A stretch of 64,000 nucleotides of DNA from Paraconiothyrium sp. Pb-2020 (lineage: Eukaryota > Ascomycota > Dothideomycetes > Pleosporales > Didymosphaeriaceae), in contig JAJUBI010000005.1 of assembly GCA_022419385.1 (NCBI GenBank), positions 2,294,001-2,358,000 on the forward strand. Direction: 5' to 3'. Of this stretch, positions 55,851 through 64,000 are shown in pieces (within the stretch, counting starts at the first letter, position 1; each line of letters opens with the position of its first letter). Below the pieces are notes generated by a model, which was not told where the DNA came from, ran no database searches, and saw only the letters and a program-made list of their open reading frames with translations. The position numbers were made by a program, and so were the translations under genes.

Positions 55851-57365
55851 ATGAGCCATGGCTTGCACGAACACGAACCAGAAGAAGAGGCCGCGGAGCA
55901 TGAGCGGTTACTTGTGGAGACGACCGATAGTGAAGCTGTCGTAGCCTTCGCTCCCCACGACATGGACGATCCACGAAACTGGAGCCCAACCCGCAAATGG
56001 CTCATGGTTGCCGCCATCATTCCGATAGACCTGAGTGTTTCTTGGGGTGCATCCGGCTTTTCACCTGCGGCATCGGACTTCGCTCGTGACATGCATGTAT
56101 CCCCACAAGTAGCCACGCTTGGCCTAAGCATGTACGTCCTGGGACTCGCGTTTGGACCGATGAGCCTGGCTCCACTCTCGGAGTACTTTGGAAGACGGCC
56201 AGTCTACATCGTCTCCTATGCCATCTTCTTGTTGCTGCTCTTGGGCACCACATTTGTTCAAAATCTGGGAGGCTTCCTGGCACTGCGGATTCTATCTGGC
56301 TATTTTTCTTCGGTAACAATAAGCAACTTCGGCGGTACCATAGCTGACCTTTTCCACCATCACGAGACGGGTCCAGCAATGTCTTGGTTTCTTTGGGCCG
56401 CGACAGGTGGTTCACCTACGGGATTTGTTCTCTTCTCAGTCATTGCACAGGGACGGTCGTGGCACTCGGTGTTTCGCATCATGTTCTTCATCTGTTTATC
56501 CTTCTGGATCATCCTCGTCGTGGCTCTTTACGCACTTGGTGAAACACGACATAGCGTATTGCTGGCGCGAAGAGCACAGGCGGCACGTAAGACATGCGGC
56601 GACGAGAGCGTTGACGTACCAGATGAATTGAAGCAGCGAGACCCTATGCTACTGTTTGGCACGGCGCTGATACGACCCTTTCGATTCCTTGTTACAGAAG
56701 CCATCGTGCAATTCGGAGCGCTATATAATGGGTACCTCTACGGTTTATCCTTTCTCTTCAACGGCGTTTTCCACCTCATCTTCGGGCCGGAGGGCTATGG
56801 CTACGACACTGTTGAGATTGGCATTGCGTTCTTAGGCATCTTTCTCGGCGTCACAGCTGGCCTGGTTACCAACATCTACCAAGAGCGCTATTATCAACGG
56901 CAGGTAGTCCTCACCCGCCAACACGGGGCTCCCGAGGCACGGGTCTATCTCGCCATGCCAGCTGCCATTGTACTTCCAATATCACTGCTCATCTTCTCTT
57001 TTACAGCCGACCCATCCATCCATCCGCTCGTTTCGATCACAGCTTCGGCCTTCTGGGGTTGGTCATTCTATACGCTTATCTTAATGACATTGACGTATAC
57101 CGAGGATGCGTACAAGACGTATTCGGCTTCCGCATTGGCAGGCATCGGTCTAGTACGCAATATCGCAGGCGCTGGATTCCCATTGCTTGGTCGGCTGCTG
57201 TTCATCAACGTGGGGAACAAGAACGCTTGCCTGATATTAGCGGTCATGTCTCTATTCATGGCACCGATCCCTTTCATCTTGTCGAAACATGGAGAGTCTC
57301 TGCGTCGACGAAGTCCGTGGGCTGCCGCACATCAAGTTGAGGACGAGGATGCCGAAGAGAATTGA
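55851..57365 (+). CDS. MFS transporter, DHA1-type multidrug/polyamine-like, 504 aa, single exon
   Basis: One exon. The ATG at 55851 (MSHGLHEHEPEEE) is chosen; the open frame upstream has no better start. An acidic cytosolic N-terminus with DDPRNWSPTRKW, the usual DHA1 cue, precedes 12 predicted membrane helices. Signatures include the loop-2 LSEYFGRRPVYIVSY, the CGDES intracellular loop, and GALYNGYLYGLSFLF. The C-terminus is charged (EDEDAEEN). The class exports small molecules or drugs by proton antiport at the plasma or vacuolar membrane; substrate unknown. Neighbours give no pathway. Confidence is high for MFS and moderate for the subfamily. Confidence 0.9.
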   Translation: MSHGLHEHEPEEEAAEHERLLVETTDSEAVVAFAPHDMDDPRNWSPTRKWLMVAAIIPIDLSVSWGASGFSPAASDFARDMHVSPQVATLGLSMYVLGLAFGPMSLAPLSEYFGRRPVYIVSYAIFLLLLLGTTFVQNLGGFLALRILSGYFSSVTISNFGGTIADLFHHHETGPAMSWFLWAATGGSPTGFVLFSVIAQGRSWHSVFRIMFFICLSFWIILVVALYALGETRHSVLLARRAQAARKTCGDESVDVPDELKQRDPMLLFGTALIRPFRFLVTEAIVQFGALYNGYLYGLSFLFNGVFHLIFGPEGYGYDTVEIGIAFLGIFLGVTAGLVTNIYQERYYQRQVVLTRQHGAPEARVYLAMPAAIVLPISLLIFSFTADPSIHPLVSITASAFWGWSFYTLILMTLTYTEDAYKTYSASALAGIGLVRNIAGAGFPLLGRLLFINVGNKNACLILAVMSLFMAPIPFILSKHGESLRRRSPWAAAHQVEDEDAEEN

Positions 57366-57510
57366 TACGGTGCAAGACCGATCAAAATCAAAATCTCGAA
57401 GTCAGCTTAGAGCGGCCCGCTCAAAATTTCATTATCACTGTTAAGACCATAACCCTAGTGTGCACGAGGCTCTCAAAGTAGGCATTCCATCCGACCAGGA
57501 AGTGGGGTCT

Positions 57511-59318
57511 TTAAATCCACGTGGACACTTGGCTATCGTACGAAAACCTTCTTGTCTCTATTGGGCCGGCCTCCAGATCTTCAAGGCTTGCAAACCGATA
57601 ATGAGAGGAGCGTTCAGTCGTTGCATCCAGCCGCTGAGGGTCCTGGGCATCTGATGGCGAGATCGTGATTCTCGCGGGTGTTGATCCGTAGCCGCTTAGC
57701 TCATAGCTTGTATCCACGTTGACGTTCAGTCGCAAACCCTGATAATGCAGCTCTACGAGTCCAAGTCCATCTGCCTCAAATACTGCCGGGCCATCTTTCT
57801 CGTGTCGCGCATTGTTCGCTAGCTCGCCTTTTGGGTGAGCCTTCTCAAGTGGTCGCTCTTCGGTCGCATGTCGATCGAAACGCCATTTGAATATCCACAG
57901 GCCGAGAAGGACGAGCAACAACAACGCTGCTACATCTCCAATGACAATGCCCGCTACTGCACCAGCACTCAGCTTTCCGCTATGTGCCTCAGCTTTGGGT
58001 ACTGGTTCTGTGGGGCTAAGTAACGGCATTATTTCCTGCTTCAAGTTCGTATCCGGAAAGAGCGTTTGATGAATCGAGAAATTGCCCCTCTCATAATCCA
58101 CCTTCAGATACGCTTCTTGCATGAATGTCCTCCCAAGGGTGTACATGGACTCGTTTTGCGCTCTTCTTATTGGAAAATAATTCGTCGCATTAGGGTAAAT
58201 GGGGTGAGAAGCTTGTAGATCAAATGCACTGTATGGCAGCACAATATTGACCCTTTTGGCTGGGTCGGCGGTTTTGCCAAAGCCTATGGTTATGCTGGGG
58301 TTTTTAGATTGGAGCTGCATGTGCACGGTCGAGTTGACAAGATACAAGTCTGTGGCGTTGTCGTAGGTTAGATGGAAGACTGATTCGAAGACTAATCCCC
58401 ACTCTCAGTCAGCGTTCATCATTCCAGAAAGTATCTTTCCAGGCGCACTCACTGTCACAGACCGCCCCCGGAAGCCACAATGCGGCACTGTATAGTCAAT
58501 CGTCACATACACCGGCTGATGCAACACTTCAAGCAGAGTCGTACTCCCGTTGAACGTGTTCTGCGCCACCATGCTTTGGATGTTCAAGCTGAACGGCTTT
58601 TCGTCGTTAGGGTCGAAACCGAATGTAACATCGTTATCCACGAACTTCGACGCGTCGTAGCCTCCGAGGGTTAGACTCGCTAAGGCTTTTGGATTTCCTG
58701 TTCCATATCAGCCCTCCCCCTACTCCAGTCCCGCGTGTCGGCACACGAAGAGGACTTACTATGATAAACACCAGCGGTGTACCCATACCCCTTCCCGGGA
58801 ATCATACCCTCGTTCTTCAGCGTACTCATTAACCCCTCCTGTGGATTATCAAATTCGCTGAAATTCGCGGGTTTTTGGCCTAGCCCGACCATGCCGACCC
58901 AGATGGAGGGACTCGCCATTGCGGCGATGACTTGGGAAGGTATTGTGGGACCACCGCTATTCTGGAGCAGAAGGCCAGCTGTGTCGAGGCCGTAGAGGGC
59001 GTTTGCACTGAAACCCAAATCCGGTCGGGCATCCATCGCGTATAGTCCGATTTCGTGCCATGTTGACGAGCTATTCACAAGAAAGCCGTTGGATTCTCGA
59101 CCGTTGAAGTCGTAGGCGCCGCGCAGTGGGCCGCAGGAGGTTATATTGTCGCGCTGGCAACCGTCCACGATGGGGACGTATATTTCGCTTGATCCGGAGG
59201 AAGGGAGCACACGGAAGTCTTGGGCAGGTGTGCCGACGCGGATCACGAAGGAGGACCATTGGCCATCGTTACCGATGAATTCTTGGGAAGGGGAGTAGAC
59301 AATTGGGGTGACTGCCAT
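57511..59318 (-). CDS. membrane-anchored aspartyl-protease-like protein lacking the catalytic Asp, 564 aa
   Basis: Minus-strand exons are 59318-58760, 58697-58453 and 58401-57511; introns 62 bp (gtaagt..aacag) and 51 bp (gtgagt..gagag). The N-terminal lobe follows the peptidase A1 fold (GQWSSFVIRVGTPAQDFRVL), but where pepsin reads DTGSS it reads PSSGSSEIYVP, and where the second Asp-Thr-Gly belongs there is DYTVPHCGF-like sequence. The C-terminal lobe has FHLTYDNATDLYLVN. A membrane helix (AGAVAGIVIGDVAALLLLVL) and a cytoplasmic tail of about 130 residues follow. The fold is kept while the active site looks lost, a pattern seen in some fungal A1-like surface proteins. The role may be binding or sensing rather than proteolysis; this is inference. 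Confidence 0.83.
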
Positions 59319-60282
59319 GCTGGGAATATTGTGGAAGTGGAGTCTTTGTGCTTGAGATCATTGGTCGAGTGGGATTTGCACCAGAACCATGATGCGAAAA
59401 AAACGTAGTTATCACAACTACGAGACGTGGTCCCTTTAAGATGACAGCAGCAGGGTCTACATTAAAGAGATCTCGGACATTGATGCTATCGGATGACAGT
59501 TATTGAAGCAGGTCCACAAGGCTCTGATCCTGAACACACCATAGAGGCCAAACTTAGGCTCTCGGAGGTTGCACGCTGCGTTCACTACACCGAAAACCTA
59601 CGTGGTCACACGTTTAAAGAGCTGTAATCAGTCCACACCTCCATCCTCGGCGGAGATTCTTCGCCAAAGTCGCCCTTCGCCAAGCGTTGTCATCCATATT
59701 TCTGAACAGTCAGCCATGCGCCATCAGCACTCCAAGGCTTGCTTTAACCTCCGAAGCTCCACTAGAATGTATCAGGCCAAGATGTTGCTTGCGTTCCGCA
59801 TTAGGGGGGCCGAAAACATGTCTTGACCAATAGCAGGCTTGGGGCCGGGAAAACCACCGCGTAGTCCGACGTTAGTAATGCTACGATCAGGTAGCCTCTG
59901 GGAATGCCTTTGCGCGATCTCCCTAGCAGGTGATATAATTGGAAAGTCGTCGCTGTGTAATACCCTCCTTTGGCTTGTTTCAGCCTCGGATGAGTAACGA
60001 CATTGGGCAATGTTTATGCTAAGAGGCTAACAACCTTTTCAGGGATCTCTACAAGTAATTTTCATACCTCATCTCCGTGCGGGTAAGATAGCGCTTCGAG
60101 CAGACTCACATTTAGGTGGTATTCCCAACCACTTGACGTGGTTGAAATGGCCCGTGCTTGTAACGGCTTCTTCGTAGACGAACATATAGAGCAAGGTTGA
60201 CCTTGAATTTCGAAGTTCATAACCTACTAATCTCAATCACACGGACGTGCTCTGGAGACGTGAGCCTTTATTACTCTTCAAA
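59319..60282. other. divergent intergenic stretch
   Basis: 960 bp between the A1-like gene (minus) and the repeat protein gene (plus). Short frames such as 59569-59826 lack motifs. Confidence 0.4.
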
Positions 60283-61981
60283 ATGTTCTTTCCTAATATG
60301 TTGGCATTACTTTTCATCACGACACTGATTAGTCGCTGTCAAGCTATCCAGACAAAGGCGTTGTCTGGCCATCGTGTTTTAGCAGATAAGGAGGCATCGA
60401 ATACAAACGTGGCTGGCCTTTCTGCTTCTACAAGCATCATAACTACACCCGATAGAACGTCTGTCCCTAGTGATCAGTACGTCTACAGCTCCTTCACTAC
60501 CGAAACAGTCTGGCTCATCGCGCTTCAGTACCGAAAGTGCTTTTTCAACCGCATCGCTATCGGGTCGAGCTGGAATCATCATGTTCAATACCAAATTAAG
60601 TGGCAACTTGCCTCAAGTTCATCGTCCTGCTTCCAACCTATATGGTCGGGATGCATTACCTGAAAGAGAGCCAACGCTGACGCAGGACACACAGTAAGTG
60701 GAGACACTCGCAAATCTCACCCTTGAGTAACACAGTAGCTGCAGGATTAAGTCCGCCTTGTCGGTGCACCCCAATGGCGGACTCGCGGTAGTCAAACGCC
60801 CAGCGAGAAATCTGTCTCCATGGAACAGGTGTTGGCTATGGAAGAGGGGAACTCATTCGTCGGCTTCTCCGTCCTCTTTGTCCACTCCACCTGGTTTATA
60901 CAATATATCAAGACCCCAACCGACAAAGGGAAGTAATTTCGCTGCTCAGTCGCACAGGCACGCGGCACTTCTTGCCCAAAATGGAAAGAACGCTTCATCA
61001 GCGGTTGTGAGCAGCATTATTAACTCAACGTCTACGTCAAACCCCGCAGCTTTCTCCACTTCTACACACCTCCAGCCAGTAGTCAACCCTGGCAGCTTCC
61101 ATAGAATTGCCGCCGGTCTGCGCCGCCATGAGCTTGATAACGGGTATACTGCCTCGCGCACACGTACATCTTTATCTTACAAGCCTCGGAGGTCAAAGGG
61201 AAGTGATCATCGCTCTGGACCAATTCTGAAGCACAGTAGAAGGAGTTTCGCAACAACAACCTCCACAGAAGAAGATGCCTCGTTTGAGGCTCAAGCAACC
61301 CACCGCACAGCCACTGGCCTATTCCGCCGTGAGGAGAATAAGCAGTCTTCTGTCACGAGAACTAAATCACCATATACTCTTCCAATGGAGAATTGTGAGT
61401 TACAAACGGCCACAAGACCGTCGGACAGCATGGTCACGCAGGACCCTGGCTCCATTGGTGCGCACGCGAAAGACCACTTCTCTTTCGACTGTAGTAGTGT
61501 AACTCGTTGGAACGCCTCGCATGTTGGGCATGCAAAGAGGCCTGCTGCAAATCTGTCAGACCCGGAAAAGGTCACTACGACTTCGACTCTTCCCCTGAAT
61601 GCCACGGCCCCGGGGATGGAGACTACACCGATGGTGTCTCAGATCAAAGTGCCCTCTCAAAGTACACTTCTCCAAGTGCCCAAGCCCACTGCCAGTCCTA
61701 TAAGCGATATGAGCCTCTCTAAGTCAAAGCGGTACCCTAGCGCGGATCTTCTCAATGACGATGAGCTAAGCCGTGTTTTTTCTGGAAAGCAACAAGCGGC
61801 TCCTGTGGGTGTTCACGAAACTGCAGCTAGTTTGAAGCTTCGCGCTGGTTCGAGACCCTCGCTCAGCTCCATGCCATCTACTTTGGAGACGCACATCCGA
61901 TCACGCACCTCATCCATCTCGTTTACCTCGAGCTCTCCGAGTGAGAAATCCAATCCAGCTCAAGCTTCATTACGCCCCTAG
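60283..61981 (+). CDS. secreted Ser/Thr-rich protein with imperfect HR/KR-type repeats
   Basis: The first exon starts at ATG 60283 with a signal peptide (MFFPNMLALLFITTLISRCQA). The frame then changes before about 60471, so an intron lies between roughly 60377 and 60476; its exact ends are uncertain. A second intron (60694-60735, gtaagt..acacag) is clear, and the last exon runs 60736-61981. Five imperfect repeats share the pattern H/K-R-x-A-x-x-L: HRPASNL (60620), KRPARNL (60794), HRIAAGL (61100), HRTATGL (61301) and KRPAANL (61535). Two of them continue RRHELDN and FRREENK and then an SxTRT pattern. Basic pairs recur beside them, so Kex2-type processing of a repeated secreted protein is possible. 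No known family recognised; a generic Ser/Thr-rich wall protein is the alternative. Confidence 0.6.
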
Positions 61982-63088
61982 TTACACAAGAAGAACGCAG
62001 TACTATCTCCTCGGCTCCTGTTGCTGTACCTACATCTACACAAAGTCACTGAATACCGAAGCAAGCCACGTTATTGTACCTGGATGCAAAGGACCTTGGA
62101 GGTACGAGGGCCGTAGAGCCAAAAGAGGATGCGTGGACAATGTCACTGTCACCGACTGCCAAGCCGAACGTGCATAGGCCTACGGCAGGCCTGTAGAATA
62201 AGATATTATCGGGGGATAGTGCGGCGATGAAAAGACATCCAGTGTGGTTGTCTAGCATGCATAGACGATGTGGCGTTTGGTATTTTTTCATTGATATATA
62301 GGGGACATGAATTTTTCGTAGCTAGAGGCTTTGCATGGTCTTCACGTAAATACAAGTGCGCCTACCAAGATTCATGGAAATGTTTTCATTGTTCGCATAC
62401 TCTCTTCACATGACGCATCAGTGCAGTATTCTTAGTACCAACAACAACATCGTTCTGGTCAGTGACGATACCAGCTCAAAGCTGATCTACGCCCACAGAC
62501 ACCGAAAACTTTTGCAGTTGAGAGGAGCCGAGACCTCTGGGATCGTCCGTCACTGTCTTCGAGAACACTGGAAACGTGTTTTCGTAATACCCTATGTATG
62601 ACAGTGGAGTTCTTGAGAGCAGAATAAAACCACACGACCTTGTTCACTCTGGACTACAACGTCGTGCACATTATAAGAAACTATAACCAAGAGACGGCTT
62701 TCGGATCCAAAAGTCCTTTTGAGAATAAACATGAGTCGGATCTGAAAGGGTTTGGAGTACTTGAGGATAAAATGTGTATCAGGCATCTGAACTTCAATCG
62801 CTTGCTTTGTGTCAGCGAAGCGAAGTGATGTGTAGAGTGGAAGAGAAGGTAAAAAGTACGGTCTTATGCATGACGGCTTCACTTGGAGTGGAATAAGACG
62901 GAGGATGTGAGGAGGATGTGTTGTCTGTCTGAATCGAATGCTAGTCTTGATCGGGGTTGAGGATGGAATGGAAAGCCATGTCGTGGCGTCTTCGATCACG
63001 AAGACAAGCAATGGCAAAGCCGGTTCTGCTATGCAAGGACCTTAGCTCGTGAATACACATGCTCAGCTACAATGGCTTTCTCCCCGTA
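61982..63088. other. convergent 3' interval, gene-free
   Basis: 1.1 kb between the stop of the repeat protein (plus) and the stop of the DUF1996 gene (minus). Motif-free short frames only; terminators expected. Confidence 0.4.
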
Positions 63089-63966
63089 TCATGCATCTTG
63101 GCATCTCTTCAAGCCATGGGGGTCTTTTGCCCAGGAATAGCATCGATCCCTACCAATCATTAGCACCTTCTCATAACGTTTCACCTGCACCAACTCACAA
63201 TCATTATCCCCAACGTCCTCATCCACCTTCCTCGGCACACTACAGTTATTCATCTCCTCAATACTCTGCGTCTTCATCGTCTTACACTGCACATAGCACT
63301 CCTCATTCAGAATCTTCTGTAGCGAGTCGTCCTTCCAGCCAAATACATAATCACCATGATTGCCGAAGCCAGTTCTATGCTCCTTTAGCACCAATAAACA
63401 CTTCCCTTCCTCCCACTTGTTTACTATGAGGGTGCACTTACGTATCTCCAAACGACCATACGAAAGGTTGAGAGCCATCAGCAGGCCAATCGGCCTTCCT
63501 GTTAAAGGCCTTCGTCTCGAAAATAACCTCATACATTACCTGCGCCACGCGTACGGGATGCGATGCCGGACACGGGCCTTGATTTTCAAAAGTACCATTT
63601 GCCGGGTACGACATGTGGGAGATGTGATCGGGACTGTCGAGATCGACGCCATTCCAGCAGCTTCCTATCTTTAGCTTACATACGCTGGGAAGGAAGGGGT
63701 GAGTTACGTGGGGAAGCGCAGATTGACCATTATGCCTGCGGGGCAGGGCTTCGAGGGAAAGTCTTTTGTCTCGGGATAGCGTGTGTTCATGTCCTGAAGG
63801 CATGTGTACGTGAGTTGGGGGTACTTGTCTGCTTCGGGCTTGGTCGAGGCCGTAGGGGAACCGATGAGCATGCGGAAGCCCTATGTTCTGTGAGTCATTG
63901 CTGGGCAATCATCCTGTCCAAACCGACCGGCTGAAAGGCTTTAACTTTTGCCTTTTGTTGGTAGTC
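63089..63966 (-). CDS. DUF1996-domain secreted protein, C-terminal part (5' end outside window)
   Basis: Minus-strand exons visible are 63966-63928, 63880-63708, 63660-63442 and 63374-63089; introns 47, 47 and 67 bp (gtcggt, gtaact and gtaagt donors; the first two are weak). Joined, they read AKVKAFQP then GFRMLIGSPTASTKPEADKY, TYTCLQDMNTRYPETKDFPS, PCPAGIMVNLRFPTCWNGVD, then LDSPDHISHMSYP, GPCPASHPV, and TGFGNHGDYVFGWKDDSLQK. This order matches the DUF1996 domain, a fungal secreted-protein family of unknown function with many conserved Cys and His. The gene is cut by the right edge of the window; an acceptor (acag) at 63967-63970 shows another upstream exon outside. Function is unknown; extracellular or wall location is expected. 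A plus-strand frame at 63049-63429 is its antisense shadow. Confidence 0.88.
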
Positions 63967-64000
63967 CTGTATTGGAAGCTATAGTCAGCACATCTCGGAA

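Noticed and set aside
63049..63429. Ser/Pro/His-rich plus-strand frame that resembles a low-complexity protein
   Set aside because: It is antisense to the last DUF1996 exon, whose residues match the family and are joined by splice sites.
1..64000. CRISPR arrays, prokaryotic operons, telomere repeats and intact transposons
   Set aside because: No repeat-spacer arrays, no TTAGGG runs, and no transposase or reverse transcriptase motif were found; the genome is eukaryotic.

Overview
The window is nuclear DNA from a filamentous ascomycete, probably a dothideomycete. This rests on short spliceosomal introns (about 45-130 bp, GT..AG), ascomycete-type housekeeping genes, and fungus-specific families (UstYa/DUF3328, DUF1996, UstYa-like paired HxxHC proteins). 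The class-level placement is only an impression from protein style. No tRNA, rRNA, CRISPR, telomere repeat or intact transposon was recognised.

Region 1 (about 2-15.5 kb) is accessory DNA and the most interesting part. It holds four UstYa-like (DUF3328) oxidase-type genes and two genes of another family built on the same plan: one membrane helix plus two HxxHC motifs. Among them lie a 69-codon secreted peptide with a Trp/Tyr-rich tail, a short kinesin-motor gene and a bZIP-like regulator. Multiple UstYa proteins next to a small secretory peptide is the pattern of fungal ribosomal peptide (dikaritin/ustiloxin-type) clusters, so this is a candidate cluster. No precursor with classical repeats is present here.

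Region 2 (about 16-20 kb) has a multiply broken gene and a small GPI-anchored wall protein.

Region 3 (about 21-48 kb) is largely conserved: Sec6 (exocyst), Dph3 (diphthamide), frataxin, AP-3 sigma, a single-pass surface protein, a TMEM135-like membrane protein, a bHLH regulator, a GNAT acetyltransferase, ribosomal protein eL43, XPF nuclease, an RNase P Rpr2 subunit and the SUB2 helicase. Several are divergent pairs sharing short promoters (Sec6/Dph3, frataxin/AP-3 sigma, Rpr2/SUB2). A second broken gene lies near 35 kb.

Region 4 (about 48-64 kb) starts with a 4.2 kb gene-free stretch with a GC-rich core. It continues with a ketopantoate-reductase-like protein with a long disordered tail, an MFS transporter, a membrane-anchored aspartyl-protease-like protein without its catalytic Asp, a secreted repeat protein with dibasic sites, and the 3' part of a DUF1996 gene that runs off the right edge.

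Two conserved genes (SUB2 and the reductase-like gene) each carry an apparent one-base loss in a GC-rich run. Assembly error is the first explanation to test. All exon junctions were inferred by eye from splice consensus, reading-frame continuity and family knowledge.
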